From contig NZ_KE384343.1 of assembly GCF_000425265.1 (NCBI RefSeq), forward strand, positions 298,774-362,773: a stretch of DNA of 64,000 nt, written 5' to 3'. A program made the translations under genes and the position numbers. The DNA is from Maridesulfovibrio zosterae DSM 11974 (lineage in GTDB: Bacteria; Desulfobacterota; Desulfovibrionia; Desulfovibrionales; Desulfovibrionaceae). Positions 38,157-48,040 of this stretch are shown here, in pieces. The notes under the pieces are model-generated. The model searched no databases, was not told the DNA's origin, and saw only the letters and a program-made list of their open reading frames with translations. Numbering within the stretch: position 1 is the stretch's first letter; every line of letters starts with the position of its first letter.

Positions 38157-38427
38157 TTTAGTCAGTCCACTTATACTTAGGAAAATCCATGATGGATTTG
38201 TTCCATGTTTTTAAAGATTCTTATAATTATCTGCCAACACGATAAATAATGCTATGAAAATTTTTGATTATACATGGCTATTATATTTAAACGAGTTCCA
38301 AAAGGCTGCTAACCTATCTGCATTATTATACTGTCTCGTAAAATTAAAATATAGTCCGCCTTTGTATACTTTGACTATATGGATCGTTAGATGTCTTGGG
38401 TCAAGTTTTTGGAATTATGGATGTTTT

Positions 38428-39366
38428 TCATGATTGCATAAACTTGAAAAATTCAGGGAACCTTTCTTTAATTTTATTGAAGGCAATCATTTCTGCTTTA
38501 ACATATGCTTCTGCTGAATCCAGCTTCACACTTCCCCGTTTATCATGAACTATGTCATTGTTCACATCATAATGCCCAAAAGTATGCCCCATATGCAGCA
38601 TATCTCTAAACCATTGTACTCCAACATCAAGGCAAACCGGACGGTCCCAGTTTTCACCTATACAGGCTCCAGATGGAAGGCGGGCACCAAATGGGGCCGC
38701 ATATCCGTTCGGCAGAGTCGATTTACGTGCTTTATCCATATCTATAAGGGCGCACCATTCGTTGAGCCTGCATTCAGGCAAAGGCCATGCGTTCTTTTGA
38801 AACTGCTCAGAGAGGCCGAGGTTATATGCCCTGCGCTGAGTGTAATTCATACCCTTATTATATATTTTCATTAGGTACTGGTATGAAGGTTTAAACTCTG
38901 TGTATCGCTCCGAGTCACATAACCCGTTTTGAAATGCAGGACACCACCAGCATTGTCCTATTTCTCCTACTCCAGTGTGGTCGCCAATTGCTGTCAACAG
39001 ATTACCAACAATATCTGCTCGAACATCAATGTCGTTATGTATTGTCAGCAGGTATTTAGATTCAGTTTTCTCCCATCCGTACTGGTAGCGTATAGATAGT
39101 AGATAGGCATAGTCAACAGCGGCCCTTTCTAAATCTGTCGGGTCAATGCCATTCCAGTATCGTGGAGTGAAATGTTCAACAATATCGCTGAAATATTCAA
39201 GAGTCTTAGTGTGATTTTTACGCTCGTATTCGGCCGTTAGGGGTTCTTCCTGAAAATATATCTTACTAATATGCTGCCCACATTGCTCTGTTAAAGTGAG
39301 TAATGAAAGAGCAGTTTGGTAAACTTTACCGAATACGTTGATTACTACATCAATTTTTGGGGACAT
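38428..39366 (-). CDS. Putative GT-A-type glycosyltransferase, 312 aa
   Basis: The N-terminus (KIDVVINVFGKVYQTALSL) has the form of a GT2 family nucleotide-sugar-binding strand, and YLLTIHNDIDVRADIVGNLL contains an acidic DxD-like pair (D112, D114) where the metal-binding motif would be. The rest is cysteine- and aromatic-rich (GQCWWCPAFQNGLC, ECRLNEWCALIDM). No membrane segment. It stands alone, with no polysaccharide genes around it. Glycosyltransferase is inferred from pattern only; an unknown fold is possible. Confidence 0.55.
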   Translation of the reverse strand: MSPKIDVVINVFGKVYQTALSLLTLTEQCGQHISKIYFQEEPLTAEYERKNHTKTLEYFSDIVEHFTPRYWNGIDPTDLERAAVDYAYLLSIRYQYGWEKTESKYLLTIHNDIDVRADIVGNLLTAIGDHTGVGEIGQCWWCPAFQNGLCDSERYTEFKPSYQYLMKIYNKGMNYTQRRAYNLGLSEQFQKNAWPLPECRLNEWCALIDMDKARKSTLPNGYAAPFGARLPSGACIGENWDRPVCLDVGVQWFRDMLHMGHTFGHYDVNNDIVHDKRGSVKLDSAEAYVKAEMIAFNKIKERFPEFFKFMQS

Positions 39367-39522
39367 AGTTGTGCGCCTGACTTGTGTGTTAAGTTTTCAT
39401 CATGGAAACAATATTGTTTTAGCATGGCGGATTTATTTGATGCAAATAAGAAGGAAGGCAGGGAGTGAAAATGTTTTTTTAGGTGGAATGAAATATTTTC
39501 TATAAATACTTTGGTATAAATT

Positions 39523-39549
39523 AAGGCCAGCTGTTTTGTAAGCTGGCCT
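39523..39549 (-). terminator. Terminator after the TSCPD protein gene
   Basis: AAGGCCAGCT and AGCTGGCCT form a nine-base-pair stem around an eight-base loop; in the minus direction it is followed by TTAATTTAT. Confidence 0.75.
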
Positions 39550-39562
39550 CAGAATAAAACAG

Positions 39563-39877
39563 TTACTCTGAATCAAGGTATTCAGATAGCGCACAGCAAA
39601 GCTGGTCTGCACATGATGTAGGCTTGTTGCCGCAGGTGATACCTTTAAGCTTAGATAATATTTCAGTCAGTTTCATACCAGTAACTAATGTGGATACAGC
39701 TTTGAGATTGCCGTCACATCCACCGGTAAATTTCACGTAAGTCAGTTTACCGTCTTCCACTGCATAACGAATAAGTTTTGCACAGACTCCTTTTGGAATG
39801 AAGTCATGTGCATTAACCGGTTCATCTGTTCCTCCAAAAGGGGCCATAATCTGTGGCTGTAGCGTGATGTTTTCCAT
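39563..39877 (-). CDS. TSCPD domain protein (TIGR03905-like)
   Basis: The 104-residue protein carries ICAKLIRY-type start of the domain (VCAKLIRYAVEDGKL), TGGCDGNLKAVSTLV and the name-giving region ITCGNKPTSCADQLCCAL. TSCPD domains occur at the C-terminus of some ribonucleotide reductases and as small stand-alone proteins in anaerobes. The cysteine clusters suggest metal or redox chemistry. Function unknown; family call moderately sure. It is a single gene. Confidence 0.8.
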   Translation of the reverse strand: MENITLQPQIMAPFGGTDEPVNAHDFIPKGVCAKLIRYAVEDGKLTYVKFTGGCDGNLKAVSTLVTGMKLTEILSKLKGITCGNKPTSCADQLCCALSEYLDSE

Positions 39878-40234
39878 TTTAATCCCGAGGTTTTTATTAA
39901 GTCATTTCCGCATTAAATCTTGCGGATTAAATATTTTGAAAAGATGCAACTGCATGCTCAAGGTGATTTTCACCATGAAATACCATTGAAGGTCAAGGGG
40001 AAGGGATAGGTTCTGGTTAGGTTACATGTAAGCTTAGGAGCAAGAAAAAACCATTTTGACTTATAAGTCAGGTTATGGAATTTTTATTTTTATATTTGGA
40101 AAATTATGAAACGATGATGCTTCTGTCTGGTATCGGCAGGTTTTATCCTATGGTTTTTATTAGGTGTAATTTGATGCGGGATTTCTTTTAAGATACTATT
40201 ACGGTTGATATAAACAGTCGCTGGAGAAGTCATT
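39878..40234. other. Intergenic region before the radical SAM gene
   Basis: About 357 AT-rich bases between divergent genes. I see no ORF, tRNA or strong hairpin. Promoters for both neighbours must lie here but no clear -35/-10 pair stands out. Confidence 0.6.
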
Positions 40235-41557
40235 TTGGCACATTATACTCATAAAATTAATTACCCTGTAAAAATTCAAGTTGAGGTTACTACCAGATGT
40301 AATATGGCATGCTCAATGTGTGTAAAATATGCAGATGGTAGTGATATTCAGGAAGCAGATTTAAAGTTTGAAAGTTTTAAAAAATTAAGCTCTGCTTTAG
40401 AACATTGTGAAGTGCTGATTCTAAACGGTATAGGTGAGCCTTTACTACATCCTGAGTTGGCTGAAATGGCCGCATTTGCAAAGGAGCGCATGCCAAAGGG
40501 GAGTTCTATCGGTTTTCAGACAAATGGTTTGTTAATTACAGATCAGAAGGCTGAAAGTCTGGTTGAATCAGGAGTGGATACGTTTTGTATTTCCATTGAT
40601 TCTCTTGAATCCGGTGATTGCAACGTAGGCGAGTTGCATGGGCAGACTTGTATCGATCGGCTTGCACGTACTTTTTCTAAACTTTCAAGTGCAGGGGAGA
40701 AGTACGGCCGGAAAGTTCGACTTGGGGTAGAGTTCGTACTTATGGCTGAGACTTATAAGCAGTTGCCGCAGGTCATAAGCTGGGCGTCAAGTCATGGTGC
40801 GGAGTTCGTTGTCTGCTCACATGTGTTTGCATATAATAAATCAATGCAGGATCAATCCTTATTCAATACGAATACCTCAAAGGCATATTCTCTTTTTAAA
40901 AAATGGCAGAATCTAGCTACAGAACATGGGGTGGACTTTTATAATTATTTTGATGTGGTTTTCAAATTTATAAAGAGTGATACTGATAAAAAACTTGTAG
41001 ACATTGTCAAAGATATGTTTGCGGATGCCAAGAGTCAGGATATATGGATTAATTTCCGAAGTCTGATCGAGTGGGATAAACGTATGCAAAGTAATACATT
41101 TAATGATATCAATAGGATATATGCAGAGTCCGTGGAACTGGCAGAAAGGTCTGGAATTGCACTGCGTATGCCTCCTTTGATGGCTTCGGATAACCTTTCT
41201 TGCCGATTCCTGGAAGAGGGAGCTGTGTTTATAACATCTATGGGGGATATCAGTCCTTGCCAGTTCTTGTGGCACGGGTTCTCCTGCTATATGGATGGAA
41301 GTGAAAAGGTTGTTAAGCCGACGGTATTTGGAAATCTTGATGATGGAGATTTCAGCGACGTATGGAATTCTGTAAAATATGTTCAGTTTCGTGATGATGT
41401 TTTAAAATATGAATATCCGTACTGCTCCAACTGCTCTTTAGTACCATGTGATGATATCATAGGTAGAGCAAACGACTTTGAATATGATTGTTTAGGGGTA
41501 AAGGTCCCCTGTGGCCATTGCCCATGGGCAATGGGTGGTTTGCAGTGCTTATTATAA
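40235..41557 (+). CDS. Radical SAM/SPASM domain protein, 440 aa
   Basis: The N-terminus holds the 4Fe-4S motif C22-x3-C26-x2-C29 (RCNMACSMC) that binds S-adenosylmethionine, followed by LNGIGEPLLHPE and GFQTNGLL. The C-terminal third is SPASM-like with CRFLEEGAVFITSMGDISPCQF, then many cysteines (YCSNCSLVPC, DCLGVKVPCGHCPW, LQCLL) able to bind two auxiliary clusters. Such enzymes modify peptides or mature metalloenzymes. No precursor peptide gene is adjacent. The start is TTG at 40235 with GGAG eight bases upstream; no other start fits. Confidence 0.88.
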   Translation: MAHYTHKINYPVKIQVEVTTRCNMACSMCVKYADGSDIQEADLKFESFKKLSSALEHCEVLILNGIGEPLLHPELAEMAAFAKERMPKGSSIGFQTNGLLITDQKAESLVESGVDTFCISIDSLESGDCNVGELHGQTCIDRLARTFSKLSSAGEKYGRKVRLGVEFVLMAETYKQLPQVISWASSHGAEFVVCSHVFAYNKSMQDQSLFNTNTSKAYSLFKKWQNLATEHGVDFYNYFDVVFKFIKSDTDKKLVDIVKDMFADAKSQDIWINFRSLIEWDKRMQSNTFNDINRIYAESVELAERSGIALRMPPLMASDNLSCRFLEEGAVFITSMGDISPCQFLWHGFSCYMDGSEKVVKPTVFGNLDDGDFSDVWNSVKYVQFRDDVLKYEYPYCSNCSLVPCDDIIGRANDFEYDCLGVKVPCGHCPWAMGGLQCLL

Positions 41558-41582
41558 AGTGTTGTTTGAGTTATGAGATTGT

Positions 41583-41620
41583 AAAAAAAAAGGGCTGGCA
41601 AAATTGCCAACCCTTTCTTT
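41583..41620. terminator. Bidirectional terminator between the radical SAM and glpR genes
   Basis: AAAGGG-x-TGGCA and TGCCA-x-CCCTTT pair, with a T-rich tail on both strands (CTTTCTTTT on plus; eight Ts on minus). Confidence 0.88.
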
Positions 41621-41637
41621 TATAAAGTTTCTTAGTT

Positions 41638-42471
41638 TCATTCTATTATCTCTGCTTCAGTAACATATAGGTCAACTTCTTTGCTTTTCATTAGATCCTG
41701 AAAAACTTGCGGAGGTCTTTTGTCTGTGAAAATTGCATCAATTTCACCCAGATCCGCAATACGGACCATTGCGTTGCGATTGAATTTTGTATGGTCAGTT
41801 ACAAGAAAAATATTTCTGGCATTGTTGATGATTTCACGGGCAACCCTGACTTCATGGTAATCATAGTCGAGAAGAGTCCCATCTTCATCTATGCCGGAAA
41901 CTCCAATGATTCCGTAATCTACTTTGAATTGCTTGATAAATTCAACAGTAGCTTCGCCGGTCACTCCCTTATCTCTTTGGCGAACCATGCCACCTGCAAC
42001 GATTACTTCACATTCATTATCGCTCATGGTCAGAGCTACGTTAAGATTGTTGGTGATAACTCTGAGTGATTTGTGCCCTGAAAGAGCCTTGGCGACCTCT
42101 TCGGTAGTTGTGCCCAGGTTTATAAATAAAGAAGCACGGTCAGGAATAAGTTTTGCTACCATCTCTGCGATCAGCTTCTTTTCTTGATGGAGAATATTTC
42201 TGCGTGCGCTGTAATCAACATTTTCCACACTTGAGGATCGACCGGCCCCACCGTGAAAACGCTGCAACAGTTTATGAGTACAAAGTTTATTGATATCGCG
42301 TCTGATAGTCTGTGGTGTGACTTCAAAGTGATGAGCTAGTGTCTCAATAGGAGCGAATCCTCTATCGCTGACAATATCAAATATTTCGCGTTGCCGTTTG
42401 GAGAGTGAATCTAAGCTAATCTTAGACCCTTTTGGCTTTTTGGTTTTAGCTTTATCAATCAAAATGACCAT
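41638..42471 (-). CDS. glpR: DeoR-family repressor of the glycerol regulon
   Basis: The protein has an N-terminal DeoR winged helix (SKRQREIFDIVSDRGFAPIETLA, then VTPQTIRRDINKLCTHKLLQRFHGGA) and a C-terminal sugar-phosphate sensing domain (INLGTTTEEVAKAL, CEVIVAGGMVRQRDKGVTG, VDYGIIGVSGIDEDGTLLDYD). GlpR homologues bind glycerol-3-phosphate and release operators. The gene is divergent from glpD-glpF-glpK, supporting the name. The ATG at 42471 directly abuts AAGGAG, so a TTG at 42462 or an upstream TTG at 42495 are alternative starts. Confidence 0.88.
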   Translation of the reverse strand: MVILIDKAKTKKPKGSKISLDSLSKRQREIFDIVSDRGFAPIETLAHHFEVTPQTIRRDINKLCTHKLLQRFHGGAGRSSSVENVDYSARRNILHQEKKLIAEMVAKLIPDRASLFINLGTTTEEVAKALSGHKSLRVITNNLNVALTMSDNECEVIVAGGMVRQRDKGVTGEATVEFIKQFKVDYGIIGVSGIDEDGTLLDYDYHEVRVAREIINNARNIFLVTDHTKFNRNAMVRIADLGEIDAIFTDKRPPQVFQDLMKSKEVDLYVTEAEIIE

Positions 42472-43044
42472 CTCCTTACTTTCTATAATGAACAACTTTT
42501 TCGCGTATGCGCGTTTTTTTGTTCTAATATTTTACTGATTATATCAGAATTTTGGGAAAAAAAGAAAAATATATTTCACTTGATAATGATTACCTAGCAG
42601 TTGAATCTTTAACAGGCAAGGTAAAGTCATTATATTTACACATATTAAGGTCTCAAGGAGTATTAATGCTTCATCCATTAGCAAATAATTGAGACTATAC
42701 CAAGGTATGTTTTATGTGTTATAGTCTATAAGGTTATGTAATTATATTATTTTTTAAATTACTTTTTTTGAGAGATTATTTTGTCACGCATAAAGGTTCG
42801 TTTTTGTTTGTTTTTATAAGAAATATTCAAATTCGAAAATATTTTCTTGTAAAAATGTTTTCAATATGTCACATTTTGATCAAAAGCGAAACACAATGCA
42901 AACGTATCTGTCTTGGTATGTTTTTTTATTGAGTGATTGGGGAAAGTTCGATTCAGTCGAGATGTGGGTCTTATAACTGTTTGAACTTATAAAAATTTCA
43001 AAATTTTATCGGCGTATCAAGCCGAACAGAGAGTGGGTGTTGCC
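42472..43044. promoter_or_regulatory. glpR-glpD intergenic control region
   Basis: About 570 AT-rich bases separate the divergent genes. Features seen: a mini-ORF with a good AAGGAG site (42666-42692, encoding MLHPLANN); an eight-base inverted repeat AGACTATA/TATAGTCT (42692-42727) beginning at its stop; and an AT-rich imperfect palindrome (42821-42844) with core TTCAAATTCGAA, repeated upstream of glpF. The glpD start is 208 bases beyond the latter. Confidence 0.6.
42821..42844. promoter_or_regulatory. Candidate GlpR operator upstream of glpD
   Basis: An imperfect palindrome AAATATT...AATATTT surrounds TTCAAATTCGAA (42826-42837). The identical 12-base core with similar flanks occurs upstream of glpF. 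GlpR binding is inferred from this coincidence. Confidence 0.5.
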
Positions 43045-44610
43045 ATGAAACGTTCAGATTTTATCCAGCAAATGGAAGACAGCGCAAAGGTCTGGGATTT
43101 CATCATAATCGGTGGAGGAGCTACGGGTCTTGGTTCTGGCCTGGATGCCGCAGCTCGTGGGTATTCGGTACTTCTTCTTGAGCAGGGCGACTTCGCCGAA
43201 GCAACCTCCAGTCGTAGTACTAAAATGGTTCACGGCGGTGTAAGATATCTCGCTCAGGGTAATATTTCTCTGGTTATGGAAGCACTGCACGAGCGCGGTA
43301 TCCTAAAGCAGAATGCTCCTCATATGTGTTACAATCAGAAATTTATCGTTCCTGATTATAAATGGTTCGGTCTGCCTTATTATGGAATCGGACTCAAATG
43401 TTATGATATGCTGGCTAGAAAATATAGCTTCGGTCCTTCCCAGATCTTTTCTAAAAGAAAAGTTATGCAGGAAGTTCCCGGCGTGCTTACCAAAAAGCTC
43501 AAAGGCGGCGTAACTTATCATGACGGTCAGTTTGACGATGCCAGACTTGCTCTTACTCTTGCCCGTACAATGTCTGACTTGGGCGGTACACCTCTTAACT
43601 ACACCAAAGTAACTGGTCTTGTTAAGAATCCTAGCGGATATGTCTGTGGTGTTCAGGCTGAAGATAAACTCAGTGGTAAGTCATACGAATTGAAGGCTAA
43701 AGCTGTTATCAATGCTACTGGTATCTTCACTGATGATATTATGAATATGGACAACAGCGATCATAAAAAATTGATTGCTCCTAGTCAGGGTATCCATATT
43801 GTTATTGACCGTGAATTTCTTGGCGGTGATACCGGAATTATGGTTCCTAAGACTGATGATGGCCGTGTAATTTTCTTTGTGCCATGGCATGGCAAAGTTG
43901 TTGTGGGAACAACTGATACACCTCTTTCAGGTGTATGTATGGAGCCAAAACCTTTGGAAGAGGAAATTAACTTTCTGGTTGAGCACTCTGCAAGATATCT
44001 CGCTAAAGCACCCACCCGTGCTGACGTGTTGAGTGTCTTCACAGGAATCAGACCTCTTATCGCTGCCGGAGATGAAAACGGTAAAACTTCAGCTCTTTCC
44101 AGAGACCATTATCTGACAATTTCACCCAACAAACTGTTGACCATTGCAGGTGGTAAATGGACTACCTACAGACATATGGCTGAAGATTGTATTGATAATG
44201 CAATTAAAATGGGTGGCCACGCTTTCCGTCCTTCTCCTACCCAGAATGTTAAACTTCACGGTTATACTGAAGAGTTTGACCACAACGACCATATGCATGT
44301 CTATGGTAGTGAAGCCGCGGATATTATGGCTCTTGCTGCTGAGTATCCCGAACTTGATACTCGCATGCACGAAAATCTTCCTTATTCCTGGCTGGAAGTG
44401 GTATGGGCTGCCCGAAATGAATGGGCTCAGACTGTTTCTGATGCACTTGCACGCAGAACCAGAGCTTTGATTCTTAACGCCAAAGCAGCAGCAGAAGTGG
44501 CTCCTAAAGCTGCTGAGATCATGGCCATTGAGCTTGGTAAAGATGAAGAGTGGATCAAAGCACAGATTGAAGAATTTGTGACTTTGTCCAAGAATTACAT
44601 AGTAGATTAA
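43045..44610 (+). CDS. glpD: Aerobic-type (FAD) glycerol-3-phosphate dehydrogenase
   Basis: The 521-residue flavoenzyme oxidises glycerol-3-phosphate to dihydroxyacetone phosphate at the inner membrane and passes electrons to quinone. The N-terminus has the FAD motif IIIGGGATGLGSGLDAAARG, then SRSTKMVHGGVRYL, and later GGVTYHDGQFDDARL, FVPWHGKVVVGTTDTPL and AGGKWTTYRHMAEDC. I prefer the ATG at 43045 over the GTG 12 bases upstream. It is followed, after a gap of about 790 bases, by glpF and glpK on the same strand. Confidence 0.95.
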   Translation: MKRSDFIQQMEDSAKVWDFIIIGGGATGLGSGLDAAARGYSVLLLEQGDFAEATSSRSTKMVHGGVRYLAQGNISLVMEALHERGILKQNAPHMCYNQKFIVPDYKWFGLPYYGIGLKCYDMLARKYSFGPSQIFSKRKVMQEVPGVLTKKLKGGVTYHDGQFDDARLALTLARTMSDLGGTPLNYTKVTGLVKNPSGYVCGVQAEDKLSGKSYELKAKAVINATGIFTDDIMNMDNSDHKKLIAPSQGIHIVIDREFLGGDTGIMVPKTDDGRVIFFVPWHGKVVVGTTDTPLSGVCMEPKPLEEEINFLVEHSARYLAKAPTRADVLSVFTGIRPLIAAGDENGKTSALSRDHYLTISPNKLLTIAGGKWTTYRHMAEDCIDNAIKMGGHAFRPSPTQNVKLHGYTEEFDHNDHMHVYGSEAADIMALAAEYPELDTRMHENLPYSWLEVVWAARNEWAQTVSDALARRTRALILNAKAAAEVAPKAAEIMAIELGKDEEWIKAQIEEFVTLSKNYIVD

Positions 44611-44709
44611 GTAGTATTAACCCTTTGCTGTTCTGATTGCAGAAGTTTTATGATCGGTATTCCTGGACTGATTAACTTCTTTTAGGGCGATTATTGACCT
44701 TCTTCATGT

Positions 44710-44741
44710 TTAAAATAGAATCTTCCCTTTCTATTTTAAAT
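44710..44741. repeat. Perfect 12-bp inverted repeat after glpD
   Basis: TTTAAAATAGAA (44710-44721) and TTCTATTTTAAA (44730-44741) flank an eight-base loop. AT-rich with no T-tract beyond; it may close the glpD mRNA or bind a protein. Confidence 0.7.
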
Positions 44742-44824
44742 ATTGTGAAGAATGGTATTTGAAAGTGTTACTGTTTTGTGCAGTGCTTTCGTCGTCCCGA
44801 TTATGACACTTAGGTTGATAGATT

Positions 44825-44924
44825 TGCATCTGCGGATGCACCATATTCTCCAAAGAAGACGGGGGATTTTCCTCCGTCACCCCTTCCCTTTGCCGTCGGT
44901 TACCTGGACCGGCGGCTTTTTTTT
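44825..44924 (+). ncRNA. Candidate small RNA between glpD and glpF
   Basis: Three adjacent hairpins follow one another: TGCATC-tgcg-GATGCA (44825-44840); GACGGGGG-atttt-CCTCCGTC (44858-44878, one G-U pair); and GCCG-x-CGGT/ACCG-x-CGGC (44892-44916) with eight Ts. This is a typical small-RNA 3' architecture. The transcript could begin nearer 44760, where a further GAAAG...CTTTC hairpin lies. It is too far (about 470 bases) from glpF to be a simple leader, though a premature-termination product of a long glpF leader is possible. Confidence 0.5.
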
Positions 44925-45233
44925 GTTTCAAATTTATCTTGCCAAAAATTATATTATTGATCACAAAATAGGTGGAAATATTATTTGTGAGCGTCTTCAC
45001 TTCTTTTGTTTTCGTTTACGAAACAATTTTATTAAGAATCAGAGCTCATTTTTAATATATTATATGGCTGTTTCTTGCTTGGAAAAGTCTTGTATTTATT
45101 TTTATGATTCTTTTGTGACAAGGGTTTGACAGTATTTTTAATCCATTTTGACAAAAAGGGTAGGAGGTGATGTTCACAACTGTTTAGAATTAGTGGTTTT
45201 TGCTAATGTGAAAGCTTTTGTTACAAAATTATT

Positions 45234-45245
45234 TTCAAATTCGAA
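45234..45245. promoter_or_regulatory. Candidate GlpR operator upstream of glpF
   Basis: The core TTCAAATTCGAA is identical to the one upstream of glpD, with comparable flanks (ATT-core-C-AT). It lies 152 bases before the glpF start. Confidence 0.5.
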
Positions 45246-45335
45246 CATTATTGTCTTGATTTTTTTTGTGTGACAAAATAGTGTCGATCCAGAGGAAATG
45301 GTAAAAGCGTTAGTTTTGATCTAGCGTGAGGTGTT

Positions 45336-45359
45336 ATTCGTTTCCGAAGAGAAACGAAT
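45336..45359. promoter_or_regulatory. Inverted repeat just upstream of glpF
   Basis: ATTCGTTTC (45336-45344) and GAAACGAAT (45351-45359) are perfect complements around a six-base loop. It lies 37 bases before the glpF ATG and could be an operator or an mRNA hairpin. Confidence 0.55.
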
Positions 45360-45396
45360 CTTGGTTTAACTGCTTTTAAAAGATGTGGGAGTGATT

Positions 45397-46104
45397 ATGA
45401 ATTTCTTTTTGAGCGAGTTGATTGGGACTATGATTCTAACACTGTTCGGTTGTGGTGTTGTTGCTAACGTTCTTTTGGAAAAATCCAAAGGTCAGAACAG
45501 TGGCTGGATCGTCATCACATGGGGTTGGGGTTTTGCAGTTGCATTTGCCGTTTACGTTGCGGGTAAACATTCTGGTGCACATATTAATCCAGCGGTTACC
45601 ATTGGTCTTGCTTCAATCGGAGCTTTTCCTTGGGCAAACGTTCCCGTCTACATTGCCGGTCAGATGTGCGGTGGCTTCCTTGGCTCCGTAATTTGTTACC
45701 TGGTATATAAATGCCATTGGGCTCCTACTGAAGATCCTGGTCTCAAACTGGCTGTATTCTCCACTGGTCCTGCAATTCGCTGCACAGTTGAAAACTTTCT
45801 TTGCGAATTTATCGGTACCGCCTGTTTACTTTTCATTCTACTCGGTCTTGGTGCCAACGAATTCAGTAAGGGGCTTAATCCTCTGATCGTTGGTTTCTTC
45901 ATTGTATCTATCGGTCTTTCTCTTGGTGGTCCTACCGGCTACGCTATTAACCCTGCTCGTGACCTCGGTCCCAGAATCGCACACGCACTCCTTCCTATTC
46001 CAGGTAAGGGCGGAAGTGATTGGGGATACGCATGGATTCCTGTAGTAGCACCAATTTGTGGTGGTGTTGCAGGTGCTATGCTTTATAAAGTTATCGTTGG
46101 ATAA
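45397..46104 (+). CDS. glpF: Glycerol uptake facilitator (aquaglyceroporin)
   Basis: This 235-residue MIP-family channel has six hydrophobic helices and both pore signatures: GAHINPAVTIG and YAINPARDLGPRIA. The aspartate after the second NPAR is a mark of glycerol-conducting members. It lets glycerol cross the inner membrane. GGGAG precedes the ATG at 45397; a GTG 12 bases upstream is less likely. glpK follows after 92 bases. Confidence 0.95.
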   Translation: MNFFLSELIGTMILTLFGCGVVANVLLEKSKGQNSGWIVITWGWGFAVAFAVYVAGKHSGAHINPAVTIGLASIGAFPWANVPVYIAGQMCGGFLGSVICYLVYKCHWAPTEDPGLKLAVFSTGPAIRCTVENFLCEFIGTACLLFILLGLGANEFSKGLNPLIVGFFIVSIGLSLGGPTGYAINPARDLGPRIAHALLPIPGKGGSDWGYAWIPVVAPICGGVAGAMLYKVIVG

Positions 46105-46178
46105 TTTTTAGTTCGAGTTAAGATAGAACAAATAGTAATTTATTGGGTCCGGGGCGGGCATGTTCGCCCCGAACTTAA

Positions 46179-47690
<1,512 letters not shown>

Positions 47691-48040
47691 CATTAAAATA
47701 TACGCAGCTTCGGCTGTTACTATATGTATAGTTAAGGGACCGCTTGCGGTCCCTTTTTTTTTACTCATAAAGTTATGTTTTTAACTTTGTATAAAATATC
47801 TTCCAAATAAGTGCTTAATAAGATTAACAGTAAATCCTCAATTCTGAATTGTGGGCAATAAATTCGTTTAAAACAAAAATATAGATGTCTTGACTATTAT
47901 GAATTTAACTTAGTATGTACTTGAATTCTATCAGCTACAGTATCTGGGAGGAGAATTGTAGTTTAAGATATAGAATAAAAATGGTGTTTCCGGCCCCCTG
48001 TGGGGGCAGTTAGTTTATTAACTTTGAATTGATGGTGGAT
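47691..48040 (+). promoter_or_regulatory. glpK-lipoprotein operon intergenic region
   Basis: Contains the glpK terminator, then an AT-rich stretch. A plausible promoter for the lipoprotein operon is TTGACT (47890-47895), an 18-base spacer and TATGTA (47914-47919). A GC-rich hairpin GCCCCC-tgt-GGGGGC (47993-48007) follows in the leader about 33 bases before the start codon. Confidence 0.5.
47734..47762 (+). terminator. Intrinsic terminator after glpK
   Basis: AAGGGACCGC pairs with GCGGTCCCTT around a two-base loop (short; effectively four) and is followed by about ten Ts. Confidence 0.95.

Larger units (their letters stand above)
44611..45396 (+). promoter_or_regulatory. glpD-glpF intergenic region with candidate RNA and operators
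   Basis: A 786-base gap that is not empty. It holds a perfect inverted repeat (44710-44741), three consecutive hairpins with a strong terminator (44825-44924), a TTCAAATTCGAA core (45234-45245) and a perfect 9-bp inverted repeat (45336-45359) just before glpF. TTTGACA and TTGACA boxes occur near 45125-45155. No credible ORF is present. Confidence 0.7.

Noticed and set aside
44752-45129. A 125-codon plus-strand ORF between glpD and glpF
   Set aside because: It runs through three hairpins and a terminator, is low complexity and lacks a ribosome binding site.
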